Shown: positions 1 to 9,495, numbered from the stretch's first letter. The stretch: DNA of 64,000 nucleotides from JALZKA01 sp963754045 (GCA_963754045.1 CAVWEN010000003.1:434001-498000); one strand, 5' to 3'. Translations and numbers: made by a program. Notes: a model not told the origin generated them from the sequence alone.

Positions 1-436
1 TGTTGGGGGCTCAGGCAGGTTCGGATGGGAGCGGCTACTCGACCATGTGGACTGGCTACACGACAACGGCATTGCGCTCATCTCGCAGCCCTACGGGCTC
101 GATGAGACGCTGCGCGAGTCCGAACTGGCCGCGCTTCTCCTCTTGAATCGCGGCGGGGATTCGATCGCGCCACGGCTGGAGGTAAATCCGGGAAGCTTCT
201 GGCCCGGCTGGAACACCGACCTTGGGGCCGCAAAGGGAGATCGGTACGCCTGGAGCGGCCTCCAGCGGCGCGACTTCGAGCGGGGCGTCGTGCTGTTCAA
301 CCCGCCCGGCGGAGGGCCCGTGGATGTGGACGCGCCTGGCGACCTCGCGGATCTGGATGGGGTGGCGCTCCCGGCGCTAGGCCTTGAGGGTGGCCAGGGC
401 GCGGTGCTTCTCGGCTCCCCCGACCGGCCGGAATGA
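1..436 (+). CDS. GHL15-like putative glycoside hydrolase, C-terminal part (5' end outside window)
   Basis: The frame is open from the first bases of the window and ends at the TGA at 434-436, so only the last ~144 residues are visible. They align well with the C-terminal part of the protein at 7969-9495: a GGSG...HVDWLH stretch, then a conserved aspartate/tyrosine region, then the W-x-G-W-x-TDLG motif followed by a RRDF segment and V-L-F-N-P. That paralogue looks like a TIM-barrel protein of the hypothetical glycosyl hydrolase family 15 type. This copy ends soon after the barrel and lacks the extra C-terminal domain of its paralogue. It lies directly upstream of a GT4 gene in the polysaccharide cluster, so a role in trimming or hydrolysing the exported polymer is plausible. 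Substrate and catalytic residues cannot be told from this fragment. Confidence 0.7.
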   Translation, partial: VGGSGRFGWERLLDHVDWLHDNGIALISQPYGLDETLRESELAALLLLNRGGDSIAPRLEVNPGSFWPGWNTDLGAAKGDRYAWSGLQRRDFERGVVLFNPPGGGPVDVDAPGDLADLDGVALPALGLEGGQGAVLLGSPDRPE

Positions 437-443
437 TGAGCGC

Positions 444-1550
444 ATGAGTGTGCGCTCAAACGGCAAGCGGATCCTGATGCTGGGTCCGCTTGGCCCTCCG
501 CACGTTTCCGATCAGGTGCTGGCCCTGGCCAGGCGGGGATTCGACCTGCATGTCGGCGGCAACGCGCCCCACGAGCTGGACGATGCAGTCATCCAAGATG
601 CCGGCGTGCCCGTCCACGCTTCCCCGAGCGAAGCTCGGAGCACACCTTGGGGCATCGCTGCGACCGTGCGCTGGACACGCGCTCTGATCCGCGAGGTCGC
701 GCCAGATGTAGTGAGCGCTCACTGGTTGCCGGGTTTCGGGTTCGCCGCCGCAGCGGCGGGGGCTGCACCGCTCGCCCTGACAGCGTGGGGCTCCGACGTT
801 TACCAGGCGGGCGTCAGGATGCGACTGGCGAGCAGGTACGCCATTAGACGGGCAGACCTCGTGATGGCCGACTCGACCGACCTGATTGATCGCTGCGGCC
901 TACTCGGGGCCCCGGCGGACCGCCTCGAGCTCATCCAGTGGGGCGTGAGCCTCCAAACCTTCTACCCGGCGGAGGACCGGGCTGCGCTGAAGCGCGAGCT
1001 CGGGCTCGGGCCTGGGCCGGTGATCCTGAGCCCTCGGTCCCTGATGCCGGTGTACAACATTCCGACGATCACGGAGGCGTTCGGTGAGATCGGCAACCGG
1101 TTCGCCGACGCGCAGCTCGTGATCAAGCACATGGGCTTCGCCCTGATGGATCTGCCGGATCTCCCTCATAGCGATCGGGTGCACGTTGTCGGCAGCGTCC
1201 CCTACGAACGCATGGCGGACTACTACCGCGCCGCCGATGTCGTCGTGTCCGTGCCGTCCAGTGACGGCGCGCCGCGCTCAGTGTGGGAAGCGATGGCATG
1301 CGCCACCCCGGTCATTGTCAGCGACCTCGTGTGGACCCAGGATCTACTCGTATCCGACGAGCACGCGCTCACCGTACCCGTCAAGGACTCCAGCGCCCTG
1401 GCCGAGGCCATCACCCAGCTCATCGAAGCTCCGGGTCTTGCGCTGAAAATAGGAGACGCAGGCCGGGCGCTTGTCGAGGCCAAATTCGACCGTGAGCGGC
1501 ACATGGATCGACTTGCCGATCTCCTCGACGCCATCGGGCGGTCAGGCTGA
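444..1550 (+). CDS. GT4-family glycosyltransferase
   Basis: A 368-residue protein with a GT-B fold signature. The N-terminal domain opens with KRILMLGPLGPPHV and contains the LTAWGSDVY segment that GT4 enzymes use near the acceptor site. The C-terminal domain has ILSPRSLMPVYNI and a donor-binding stretch VVSVPSSDGAPRSVWEAMAC, the E-x7-E-like region of GT4, although the first acidic residue is replaced by S/D. It probably transfers a sugar from a nucleotide donor to a lipid-linked intermediate on the cytoplasmic face. The ATG at 444 was chosen because the longer frame from 384 overlaps the preceding gene and encodes an unlikely Arg/Cys-rich extension. The 3' end overlaps the convergent deacetylase gene by 9 bp. 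Confidence 0.85.
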   Translation: MSVRSNGKRILMLGPLGPPHVSDQVLALARRGFDLHVGGNAPHELDDAVIQDAGVPVHASPSEARSTPWGIAATVRWTRALIREVAPDVVSAHWLPGFGFAAAAAGAAPLALTAWGSDVYQAGVRMRLASRYAIRRADLVMADSTDLIDRCGLLGAPADRLELIQWGVSLQTFYPAEDRAALKRELGLGPGPVILSPRSLMPVYNIPTITEAFGEIGNRFADAQLVIKHMGFALMDLPDLPHSDRVHVVGSVPYERMADYYRAADVVVSVPSSDGAPRSVWEAMACATPVIVSDLVWTQDLLVSDEHALTVPVKDSSALAEAITQLIEAPGLALKIGDAGRALVEAKFDRERHMDRLADLLDAIGRSG

Positions 1551-2321
1551 TTTCCGCTCGCGGCGGTGGCGCCACGGGCGGGTGAGCGAGCGCAACGCCC
1601 TGCTCGGCCCCTTGTCGACCAGTCCGTAATACAGGTCGCGGGACTTGATCGCGAACGTCACCCGTCCGTCCGGCGTGTGCATGCTCTGGCGCTTCAGCTC
1701 GAACGGGTCGTCGATTGCGCCGCGCGGCCCGCATGTCACGGCGGTGGTATGGCCGGCCGCGCGTGCCGCGTCGGGGGCCGCCGGTGAGTAGTGGCACCGC
1801 GGGTAGCAGAAGCTCGGCACCTCGGTACCGATCATCGCTTCCAGGGTCCGCTTGCACTCCGTCATCAACTCGAGCGCATGGTCGAACGACGCTTCGTGAA
1901 CCTCGGTGTGGGCGTTCGTGTGCGAGCCGATCTCGATGAGCGGATGCCGGGCGACCTCCAATAGCTCATCGCGCTTCATGAATCTGACGCAGGCCTCGTC
2001 TGCAGCCCAGGGGTATGGCTCGCCAAGGAGGTCGGGGCACACGTAGACGGTGCCCGGCACGTCGAACTCCGCGAGGACCTCCGGGAGCACGGTGGCGTGG
2101 TCGACCGTTCCGTCGTCGAACGTGAGCGCACAGATGCCGGTCATGTCGTTGCCACCCATGAGCGTTGCGAAATCCGACATGGCCACGAAGCGATAGCCGC
2201 GCGCGAGCATGCTCTCGATCTGCCAGCGCAGGGTGTCGGGCGAGACGAAGATCCGTATTGGGTCGTGGCGCGGGTCAACATCCGCGACCCCGTGGTAGCC
2301 GAACACGATCGGAGGACGCAT
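1542..2321 (-). CDS. Polysaccharide deacetylase (NodB-type, CE4)
   Basis: A 259-residue single-domain protein. It begins MRPPIVFGYHGV, the usual start of the CE4 barrel. It has the TFDDG motif (ALTFDDGTVDHA) carrying the catalytic base and metal Asp, and SHTNAHTEV, the H-[ST]-x-x-H metal-binding motif. The family removes N- or O-acetyl groups from amino-sugar polymers. No signal peptide is visible, so it may act on a lipid-linked precursor or leave the cell by another route. The start at 2321 is preferred over the longer frame to 2429: it avoids overlap with the divergent gene at 2368, and TAGGAT lies 8 nt upstream on this strand, fitting a short or absent leader. Confidence 0.88.
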   Translation of the reverse strand: MRPPIVFGYHGVADVDPRHDPIRIFVSPDTLRWQIESMLARGYRFVAMSDFATLMGGNDMTGICALTFDDGTVDHATVLPEVLAEFDVPGTVYVCPDLLGEPYPWAADEACVRFMKRDELLEVARHPLIEIGSHTNAHTEVHEASFDHALELMTECKRTLEAMIGTEVPSFCYPRCHYSPAAPDAARAAGHTTAVTCGPRGAIDDPFELKRQSMHTPDGRVTFAIKSRDLYYGLVDKGPSRALRSLTRPWRHRRERKSA

Positions 2322-2329
2322 CGCGGCGG

Positions 2330-2357
2330 ATCCTAGTGCCGGGGCTACCTCTAGGAT
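2330..2357. promoter_or_regulatory. Divergent -10 elements between deacetylase and GT4 genes
   Basis: TAGGAT is found on the minus strand at 2330-2335, 8 nt before the deacetylase ATG, and on the plus strand at 2352-2357, 10 nt before the GTG at 2368. No convincing -35 box is visible. The spacing suggests transcripts that start at or within a few bases of each start codon. Confidence 0.5.
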
Positions 2358-2367
2358 CGCTGCTTCC

Positions 2368-3501
2368 GTGGCGCGCATCATGATGGTCATCCGGCCCAGC
2401 GGCGGCGGCGCGTTCGGGCACGTCCTCAAGCTCAGCGCCGCCTTCGCGAAACGAGGGCACCAGGTGGCCGTGTGCGGCCCTCACGAGGCGCGTCGCGAGG
2501 ACGTGGTCGCTGTCGGTGCCGCCCTCTACCCGGTGGGGATCGAGCGGCCCATCGCACCCATCTCGGATGCTCGCTCGCTCGCTGGAATCGCGTCGGCCTA
2601 TCGCGACTTCAAGCCGGACCTCATCCACGGACACGGGTCGAAGGGCCCGGTTCTGGGAAAGGTCGCACGGGCGGTCAGGCCCGGGACACCGTTTGTGTTC
2701 ACCCCGCACCAGTACGCGTTTGCCAACCACTTCGCGAGTCCGCGACAACAGCGCGTCTACCGCGTGATCGAGCGATCGGTATCGAGGCTTGCCGATCTGG
2801 TGGTTTGTGTCTGTGAGGCCGAACGTGAGCTCGCCGTACAGATCGGCCCGCGCGATCGCACACGGGTCGTCTACAACGGGGTCGAAGCCGGCGTTGCGGC
2901 ATCCGGCGGTTCGGAATTCGCGGCGCTAAAGGAGCGGGGCCCCCTTGTCGCGCTCGTCGCCGAGCTACACCCACGAAAGGGGCTGACGACGCTGTTGGAT
3001 GCCGTCCCAGCGGTCCTGGCAAGCCAGCCCCGGGCGACCTTTGTTGTCGCGGGGGAGGGGGAGTCGAGAGCTGCGCTCGAGCGGCAGGCCCACGCGATGG
3101 GAATTGCGCCATCGGTGCGTTTCCTCGGCCATGTCCCGAACGTCCCGGACCTCTTGGCGAGTGCCGATGCTTACGTCAACCCGGCCTGGGCGGAGGCGTT
3201 CCCGTACGCGGTGCTCGAAGCGATGGCGGCCGGGCTGCCGATCGTTGCCACCGATGTGGGGGGGACACGGGAGGCCGTCGAGGACGGTGTGACGGGAAGG
3301 CTTGTGCCGGCGCACGACCCGGTGGCATTGGCGGGGGCAATTGAGTTTCTGCTGGCCGATTCCGCGCGCGCGGCGCAACTGGCAGCCCAGGCGACCGCAA
3401 GGGTCCACGAGCGCTTCACGCTGTCTGGCATGATCGAGGGCACCCTGGAGGCGTACTACGAATTGGGGATCGAGGACACGGATGCCAGACCGGACCGATA
3501 A
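2368..3501 (+). CDS. GT4-family glycosyltransferase
   Basis: A 377-residue GT-B glycosyltransferase. The N-terminal Rossmann half begins ARIMMVIRPSGGGAFGHVLKL, a glycine-rich loop typical of GT4, followed by the acceptor-side segment LIHGHGSKGPVLGK. The C-terminal half has LVALVAELHPRKGLTTLLDA and the donor-binding motif NPAWAEAFPYAVLEAMAAGLP, with the E-x7-E pair intact (E of AEAF and E of LEAMA). It probably adds a sugar to the growing lipid-linked repeat unit. The start is GTG at 2368, 10 nt after a TAGGAT element. Its last 20 bp overlap the start of the chain-length/kinase gene, so the two are likely co-translated. Confidence 0.9.
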   Translation: MARIMMVIRPSGGGAFGHVLKLSAAFAKRGHQVAVCGPHEARREDVVAVGAALYPVGIERPIAPISDARSLAGIASAYRDFKPDLIHGHGSKGPVLGKVARAVRPGTPFVFTPHQYAFANHFASPRQQRVYRVIERSVSRLADLVVCVCEAERELAVQIGPRDRTRVVYNGVEAGVAASGGSEFAALKERGPLVALVAELHPRKGLTTLLDAVPAVLASQPRATFVVAGEGESRAALERQAHAMGIAPSVRFLGHVPNVPDLLASADAYVNPAWAEAFPYAVLEAMAAGLPIVATDVGGTREAVEDGVTGRLVPAHDPVALAGAIEFLLADSARAAQLAAQATARVHERFTLSGMIEGTLEAYYELGIEDTDARPDR

Positions 3502-5047
3502 TGGCGCGAGAACGCGAGTGGCCCCTGACGAGGCGCGGGTGGATGTCCGCAACTACTTTGGCGCGATCCAGCGAAATTCGCGGCTCGTCCTGTTCACGGC
3601 GATCGTCGTCACCGGGGTAGTTCTCGCGGCATCCCTGTTACTGCCGAAAACCTACGAGGCCGAATCCACGATTGTGATTGAGGTGAGCGGGGGTGTTATC
3701 GATCAGCCGGACGCCGAAACGATCGCGCGACGGCTCAGCACTGTCGATGCGCTGCTCACCGGTACGGAGGTGCTCGAACGGGCGGCAGAGGCGGTGCCCG
3801 GTCAGACCCCCGACTCGATCGAGGCCGCCATCGACTCGTCGGTCGACCCCGAAGCGAACCTTGTCTATGTGAACGCCCGGGATCGCGACCCGGAAACGGC
3901 GTCTACGACCGCAAATGCCGTCACCGACGCATTTCTGGCGGTACAGCGGGAGCTCCAGCGCGATTCCCTCCAGGAGGCCGAGCTGAGCCTCGAGCAGCAG
4001 CTCCAGCAGCTTCGGAACGATCCGACGGCAGCTACCGAGGCGGCCGCGATCGGCCAGCGACTGAACGACCTGCGCATCCAGATCTCGCTGGCCGGGTCCG
4101 ACCTGCAGCTCGCCGATGCCGCAACCGTGCCCGATCAACCGGCGAGTCCACGGCCGCTCCGTAACACCGTTTTGGCCCTGTTCGGCTCGATTTTCCTCGG
4201 CATTCTGCTGGCGTTGGGACGCGACCAGCTTCGTCCGGGGCTCTCAAGCCCGCGTGAGTTGTCCCGTCTCACCGGGCTGCCGATGCTGGCGGGCGTGCCG
4301 TACGTGCGGGGCGGGCGCACACGCAAGCGGGGCTTTGTCACGGCTGCCGAGCACGAGGCATACCAGAGCCTGCGCGGCGCGATCCAGCTTGCTTGCCCAC
4401 CCACCAAACAGCATTCCGTCCTGATCACGAGCGCCGTGCACGCGGAAGGCAAGACGACCGCAACAGCCCGGCTCGCTCGCGCGCTCGCGCAGGCAGGTCA
4501 TCGAACCCTGATCATCTCTGCGGACCTGCGCTGGCCAAGTCTCCACCAGGTGTTCGGGTTGCCGCTCGCCCCGGGCTTGAGCGACATTCTCGCCTTGATC
4601 GAGCGGGCCGGGATCAGCGATGCGCTGCTCCCCGCAACGGCACATTCGGTCTCCGTGCCCGGCGTCGGAGGCGGCGAGGGCGCAACGCTCGACATCCTGA
4701 CCAGTGGCAAGAAGCCGGCCGACCCGGCCGGCCTGCTCGGGAGCGACGCGATGGGAGAACTGCTCGACCACGTCAAGCGATTCGACTACCGCTACGTCCT
4801 GATCGATGCGCCACCGATGCTGGGAATCGCCGATGTGCATCCCGTCGCCAAGCAGGTGGACAACGTGGTGCTGGTCTCGCGCCTCGACCGGATTACCGTC
4901 GAGCACGTGCTCGATATGCAGGAGTTGCTTGGACGTCTTGGGGTGACCCCGCTGGGACAGGTCGTGATCGGCGCCCGCGCCGAGGTATCGCCCTACTACC
5001 TGGGGGACCGCCCGGTGGTTTCACCGGGCGTCACCTCCGTCAGCTAG
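3482..5047 (+). CDS. Wzz-type chain-length protein fused to BY-kinase domain
   Basis: A 521-residue polysaccharide co-polymerase of the Wzc/CapAB type. There is a membrane segment near residues 34-54, a Wzz-like extracytoplasmic region with a Q/E-rich coiled coil (about 150-205), a second membrane segment (about 226-246), then a cytoplasmic P-loop kinase domain. Walker A is atypical (SAVHAEGKTT), Walker A' is in LIISADLRWPSLHQVFG, and Walker B is YVLIDAPPM. The C-terminal tail has only the tyrosines of SPYYLGD rather than the long Tyr cluster of enterobacterial Wzc. The protein is expected to control polymer length and export through ATP-dependent tyrosine autophosphorylation. It overlaps the preceding GT4 gene by 20 bp and shares a CTAG stop with the convergent polymerase gene. 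Confidence 0.88.
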   Translation: MPDRTDNGARTRVAPDEARVDVRNYFGAIQRNSRLVLFTAIVVTGVVLAASLLLPKTYEAESTIVIEVSGGVIDQPDAETIARRLSTVDALLTGTEVLERAAEAVPGQTPDSIEAAIDSSVDPEANLVYVNARDRDPETASTTANAVTDAFLAVQRELQRDSLQEAELSLEQQLQQLRNDPTAATEAAAIGQRLNDLRIQISLAGSDLQLADAATVPDQPASPRPLRNTVLALFGSIFLGILLALGRDQLRPGLSSPRELSRLTGLPMLAGVPYVRGGRTRKRGFVTAAEHEAYQSLRGAIQLACPPTKQHSVLITSAVHAEGKTTATARLARALAQAGHRTLIISADLRWPSLHQVFGLPLAPGLSDILALIERAGISDALLPATAHSVSVPGVGGGEGATLDILTSGKKPADPAGLLGSDAMGELLDHVKRFDYRYVLIDAPPMLGIADVHPVAKQVDNVVLVSRLDRITVEHVLDMQELLGRLGVTPLGQVVIGARAEVSPYYLGDRPVVSPGVTSVS

Positions 5048-6441
5048 TACCTCCGCACCAGCGGTATTTCGGCAACCCGTTCACGGTACCGGGCGGCGAT
5101 CGCTCCGGCCCAGATCAGCGCAGCGATGACCCAGAGGTGCCGCCAGTGAAGGGTGTCAACGAAAAGGCCGTTCGCCAAAACGCCGCACCACGCTCCCAGT
5201 AATGCCGCTGAGCCGATCCCGTAGGTGGAATTACCGGCTGTCACATTCTTCATCGCGAGCATCAGGGTGGCGATAATCAAGGTCAGAAACGCGACGCTGC
5301 CGAGCAGTCCCTGCTCGGTGAGTACGCGGACGAACGTGCTGTGCGCGGAGTAGTTGACGACCTCTTCGAACTGCCCGGGGCCGATCCCCGCAGGGTGGCT
5401 CTCAGCCAACTCGATCCCTGCCTGCTGAGCTCCAAAGCGCTCCTGGTCGTAGCTGTGTGATCCGGCGCGTTCCTGCAGGAAATCGCCTGATCCGCTGGCG
5501 CCGATCGCCAGGAAAGCGACGCCGATCGCGCCAGCGAAGATCGCCAGGATCGCGGGTGCACGCCTCGCACCGCCATGGCGGATCATCTGGACGACCAACA
5601 TGACGAATCCGCCGAGCGCGAGGTTGAGCCATGCCGCGCGAGAGAACGAGAAGAGGACACCCACGGCGAGTAGTGCCAGCAGAAGGAGCTTGCTGATCCG
5701 GGAGATGCGCAGCAGTCGCGGCCTGAGGACCTCCTCGAGGAGAATCAAGATCGGGAGGACCAGAAACGGGCCGAAGACGTTCGCGTCCTTGAACAGAGCT
5801 AGTGCACGAGTGTCCTCGAACAGAAACTGGTCGCTTCCCGGAAAGTGCAGGGTCACGGCGGCGACCCCGATCAAGGCCGACGTCGCTGCCGCGGCGATGT
5901 AGCCGTTGGCTACGAGCCGGGCCCGGCGCTCGCTGGTCACGAAGCCGGCCAGCCAGAGCGCGAACACGGCCATGTACAGGGTGATCGATGCGTAGAGCGC
6001 AGCGCCGGTCGGATCGATTGCCTCGACCATCGAGAGGATGTTGAGGATCGCGAACGAGGCGACGGCAGCGCTGATTACAAGCGGGATTCTCTCGAGGTCG
6101 AAGCGCCCTGTGAGGGCGGCGACCGCGATCACGACTCCAAAGACGACGTCGGGTGGGGCGGGCTCGACCTTGACCACCCCGAGAATCAGGAAGCCGAGTA
6201 CGGCCGCCCACTCGTAGCGGGCGATTGCCAGCGCGAGTACGCCGACCAACGCGATCCCTCCGAGAACCAGGAACTCGAGTGCCGGCGGCGGGTAGCGGTA
6301 GGTCACCATGGCGAGGCCGAGGCCGATCAGCAACGCCGTCGCCGTGGCCGGCAGCCGGCGGAAGCTGGAGGGTTCGCTGCCACCCGGCCCAACCAAGCGC
6401 AGGCCGAGGGGTCGCGCGGTGGAATGATGCTCGGCTCTCAT
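5044..6441 (-). CDS. O-antigen ligase/polymerase-like membrane protein (Wzy family)
   Basis: A 465-residue polytopic protein with about ten to twelve hydrophobic segments. The large loop contains HPAGIGPGQFEEVVNYSAHSTFVRVLTEQGLLG, the pattern of the Wzy_C/O-antigen ligase domain (conserved H and G before the S-x-x-x-x-L-x-E-x-G-x-x-G motif). It most likely polymerises or ligates lipid-linked repeat units on the outer face of the membrane, next to the flippase and chain-length genes. The ATG at 6441 shares the tetranucleotide CATG with the ATG of the divergent flippase gene. TAGCCT lies 11 nt upstream of this ATG. The stop lies in the CTAG at 5044-5047 shared with the convergent gene. Confidence 0.85.
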   Translation of the reverse strand: MRAEHHSTARPLGLRLVGPGGSEPSSFRRLPATATALLIGLGLAMVTYRYPPPALEFLVLGGIALVGVLALAIARYEWAAVLGFLILGVVKVEPAPPDVVFGVVIAVAALTGRFDLERIPLVISAAVASFAILNILSMVEAIDPTGAALYASITLYMAVFALWLAGFVTSERRARLVANGYIAAAATSALIGVAAVTLHFPGSDQFLFEDTRALALFKDANVFGPFLVLPILILLEEVLRPRLLRISRISKLLLLALLAVGVLFSFSRAAWLNLALGGFVMLVVQMIRHGGARRAPAILAIFAGAIGVAFLAIGASGSGDFLQERAGSHSYDQERFGAQQAGIELAESHPAGIGPGQFEEVVNYSAHSTFVRVLTEQGLLGSVAFLTLIIATLMLAMKNVTAGNSTYGIGSAALLGAWCGVLANGLFVDTLHWRHLWVIAALIWAGAIAARYRERVAEIPLVRRY

Positions 6442-7972
6442 GGACGCGCCGAAGGCTAGACCAGAACCGCCCGATCCCGAGCAGGCTGGATTGCAGGACG
6501 GTCAGTCCCAGGGCCAGTTCTCAGCTTCCCGCCGAATCGTTGGTGGCGCGCTGATCAGGTCGGCGGGCGAGATTCTCTCGAAGCTCGCGTCGGTCGCCTT
6601 CTACGTGATGATCGCCCGCGAGCTGGGCGAAGCCCCGTTCGGAGACTTCATCTTCGGGCTCTCGCTGACCTCTGTGCTGCTCGTGATCGCGGGCCTCGGG
6701 ACCGAAGAGCTCGTGGCTCGGGAGCTGGCGCGCGATCGCTCGTTGATCCACGACTTCTTTCGCGATGTGCTCGCGCTCAAGGCCGTTGCCCTCGTGGTCC
6801 TGTGGTTCGTCGTCATTGCAATCGTGATGGTCGGTGACCACGGGGGGGACACACGTCTTGCCGTGATCCTGATCGGCGCCGGGGTGGGGATCGAATACCA
6901 GACGAAGAGCTACTACGCGGTCTTTCAGGCTCGGGAAGCCCAGCAGTACATCGCCTACAGCCTCGTCATCCAGCGGTTCGCTACCTCGATCGTAGGCATT
7001 GCGGCACTTATGGCGGGGGCGTCGCTGGTCGAAGTCTGCGTGATCTTCGTCGCCGGCTCGGTGCTGGGCCTACTTGCCGCAAGGAGGTGGCTGCACACGC
7101 GAGTCACCCGACCTGCCGGGCAGATCGATCGTTCACGCTGGATGGAGCTGGCGAAACGAAGTGCGCCCCTCGGTTTGGCGACCGTCATATATCTGGCGTT
7201 GATCCGTTTGGACGCGACGTTGATCGGCTTTCTCGAGGGCGGCGCGGACAATTCCGCCGTCGGCCACTACGGCGCGGCGTTTCGACTCGTCGACGCGACC
7301 ATGTTCCTCAGCATCGCGTTCGGCGGCGCCATTCTCCCGTGGTTCAGTCGCCACACCGAGAACACCACGGTGCCGCTGGCGCGGGGATATGAGCTTGGAC
7401 TGAAGCTGCTCGCCGGCGTGTTGCTTCCGATCGGCGCGTTCTACGTCCTGTTCGCACCGGAATTGATCGACCTGCTCTACGGGCCCGAGTTCGGCGACGC
7501 CGTCGTTCCGTTGCGGATTCTCGGGGCGATGACGGTGCTCTTCGGCCTCAACTCGTACGTTTCGATCGTGCTGGTGGCGCGAAACCGCGTGTGGGAGTTC
7601 ACGCGGCCCGCAGCGATAGTGCTGGTGCAAAACCTCGCCTTCAACCTCGTGTTGATTCCAAAGTACGGCGCGGCCGGCGCGGCGGCGAACGCTGTGATCT
7701 CCGGGGTGCTTTTGGCTGCCATGACCTTGAAGAAGACGGGTACGTCGTTTGGCGGCGTATCGATCCTGGGCGCGCTCGCCACCCCGGTCGCCGCAACGCT
7801 GGGGATGGCCTGCGTTGCCTTCGCTGTGGGCGGGTTTCTCTGGCCTGCCGCCGGCGCGCTGGCGCTCGTTTCGTATCTCGTCGTTTTCGTCGCATTCGAC
7901 CGGATCGTTTTCCCGGAGGACTTCAGCTTCTACGTGCGCGCGTTGGGACGCGGGCGCTCGGATCCGACCTAG
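6440..7972 (+). CDS. Polysaccharide flippase (Wzx/MATE-like, MOP superfamily)
   Basis: A 510-residue protein with about 12-14 membrane helices in two halves, the first opening RRIVGGALIRSAGEILSKLASVAFYVMIARELGE. This is the layout of Wzx-type lipid-linked oligosaccharide flippases. The segment AAFRLVDATMFLSIAFGGAILPWFSR in the second half is typical. It is expected to move undecaprenyl-linked repeat units to the outer face for the Wzy protein encoded divergently. The cytoplasmic N-terminal tail of ~30 residues is Pro/Glu/Gln-rich, so translation might start further in. The stop shares CTAG with the convergent glycosidase gene. Confidence 0.9.
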   Translation: MDAPKARPEPPDPEQAGLQDGQSQGQFSASRRIVGGALIRSAGEILSKLASVAFYVMIARELGEAPFGDFIFGLSLTSVLLVIAGLGTEELVARELARDRSLIHDFFRDVLALKAVALVVLWFVVIAIVMVGDHGGDTRLAVILIGAGVGIEYQTKSYYAVFQAREAQQYIAYSLVIQRFATSIVGIAALMAGASLVEVCVIFVAGSVLGLLAARRWLHTRVTRPAGQIDRSRWMELAKRSAPLGLATVIYLALIRLDATLIGFLEGGADNSAVGHYGAAFRLVDATMFLSIAFGGAILPWFSRHTENTTVPLARGYELGLKLLAGVLLPIGAFYVLFAPELIDLLYGPEFGDAVVPLRILGAMTVLFGLNSYVSIVLVARNRVWEFTRPAAIVLVQNLAFNLVLIPKYGAAGAAANAVISGVLLAAMTLKKTGTSFGGVSILGALATPVAATLGMACVAFAVGGFLWPAAGALALVSYLVVFVAFDRIVFPEDFSFYVRALGRGRSDPT

Positions 7973-9495
7973 CGCCGCTTGACCTCGATCTGCAGCGGCG
8001 AGGAGATCGTGCCGTCGGCACTGATCGCGCGAACCAGGGTGGCGCCCCGGCGGGTTCGAAGCACGATGCGCGCCCGGTAGGTCGTGTCCCTGGCGGTGGT
8101 CTGTGCAAGCCGGCTCCAGCGGCCGCGGCGCATCTCCTCGATCGAAACCCGATTGTGGCCGGTCGCAGTGCCAGAGATGATGACCTTGCGGCCGGTCCTC
8201 ACCTCGCTCTGGGAGCTGTCGATCGTGATTCTGGGCGCGTGAGTGGGCTCCTCGGTGGGCTCCTCCGTGGGTGTGGGTGAGGAGCTTTTTAGCACCTGGC
8301 CGCTACGTGCACCCAGGGTCACCTCCGTTATCACTTGGCCTGAGAGTGTGGTCCAAGTCCGATCGGAGGGCAGCGTCACCGTACGCGACGGGGCGTCCGG
8401 CTCGTTGACGAGCGCCATTCCGCCTGCGAAGTCCCGCCGGGTCAAGTTCTGCCAGTTGTAGCGGGCGCCGGAAGCGTTGCCGAGGTCGGTGCTCCAGCCG
8501 CTCCACCAGTTTGTGGGGTCGGCCTGAAAGTCCGAGGTGATCAGGTCGTTGCCGTTCGAGACGAGCAGGTAGCTTGCGATCTCGAACATGCGGCTGCCGG
8601 CGTCCAGGTCGTAGGGCTCAAAGGTGACCGCGGCGCCCCGCGAATGCAGCCAGTCAACGTGGGCGAGGTAGGTGCGATAGCCGTAGGTGCCGCTACCACC
8701 GCCGATGCCCCGATCGTTGAAGCCACGCTCCATCTCGATGATGTCGGCTGCATCCGTCTGGCGCTGCACCGAAGGATCCGAGTGGCTCATCCACCAGATC
8801 GGATTGTGCGAGACGTCCTTGTTCGGGAACGCCGCCTTGATCTCTTCGGCAAACTCGGCCATGTACCGACGCCAGTTGGCGTCGGTCATCGGGCTACCGG
8901 TACGCGGATCCATCGGTCGGACGAAGTTGCCGTTGCCGTTGCCGACCCGCATCTCGAGGTTGATGTCGTCCACGTGGATGCCGCCGTAGCCGCGGTTCAT
9001 GAAGTTCCGGGCCAGGTTGATCCACCAGGCGCGCCACTCGGGGTTGCCGACGTCCGCTGCGTACTGGGGGCAGGTACCGGCGGCGCAGGCCCAGGGAATG
9101 AACAGGCGGCGGCCGTCCGGATCCTTCAGCACCCAATCAGGATGCTGGGTCAGCAGGTCGCGATCGGCCATACCGTCGGTGCGGTCCGCGGTGTAGATCG
9201 CGTACAGATCGAGGTAGTACTCGGAGTTGGGAGCCCACGACAGGGCGCGGTCGTAGAACGGCGGGTAGCCCCGCACGCGCTCGTAGTGATCGCGCATCCA
9301 CTGTTGCTGGACGCTCGTGGAACCGGTGAGGAAGGAATCGAAGGAGCTGGTCGCATTCCGCATGAACCTGACCTTGCCCTCGCTTGCAGCGGAAGCGCTG
9401 GCCGCTGGGCTCAGCAGGGCCGCAGCGGCGACGGTCGCGATGATGCAGGCGCGAAGCCGGCGGGGGCGGGTGAATTGTGAGGCTTTCCAATGCAT
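7969..9495 (-). CDS. Secreted GHL15-like putative glycoside hydrolase with C-terminal beta domain
   Basis: A 508-residue precursor. After the ATG at 9495 there is a basic n-region and a hydrophobic core ending ASASA, a plausible Sec signal peptide. The barrel-like domain (roughly residues 40-390) contains LKDPDGRRLFIPWACAAG, GYGGIHVDDINLEMR (candidate acidic catalytic residues) and GWSTDLGNASGARYNW. A short PTPTEEPTEEPT linker, encoded by near-perfect 15-bp repeats at about 8238-8275, joins it to a ~90-residue C-terminal beta-rich domain. The barrel matches the partial gene at 1-436. The pair brackets the polysaccharide cluster, so hydrolysis or trimming of the exported polymer is the simplest idea; the reaction is not demonstrated. 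A GTG at 9519 is an alternative start. Confidence 0.75.
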   Translation of the reverse strand: MHWKASQFTRPRRLRACIIATVAAAALLSPAASASAASEGKVRFMRNATSSFDSFLTGSTSVQQQWMRDHYERVRGYPPFYDRALSWAPNSEYYLDLYAIYTADRTDGMADRDLLTQHPDWVLKDPDGRRLFIPWACAAGTCPQYAADVGNPEWRAWWINLARNFMNRGYGGIHVDDINLEMRVGNGNGNFVRPMDPRTGSPMTDANWRRYMAEFAEEIKAAFPNKDVSHNPIWWMSHSDPSVQRQTDAADIIEMERGFNDRGIGGGSGTYGYRTYLAHVDWLHSRGAAVTFEPYDLDAGSRMFEIASYLLVSNGNDLITSDFQADPTNWWSGWSTDLGNASGARYNWQNLTRRDFAGGMALVNEPDAPSRTVTLPSDRTWTTLSGQVITEVTLGARSGQVLKSSSPTPTEEPTEEPTHAPRITIDSSQSEVRTGRKVIISGTATGHNRVSIEEMRRGRWSRLAQTTARDTTYRARIVLRTRRGATLVRAISADGTISSPLQIEVKRR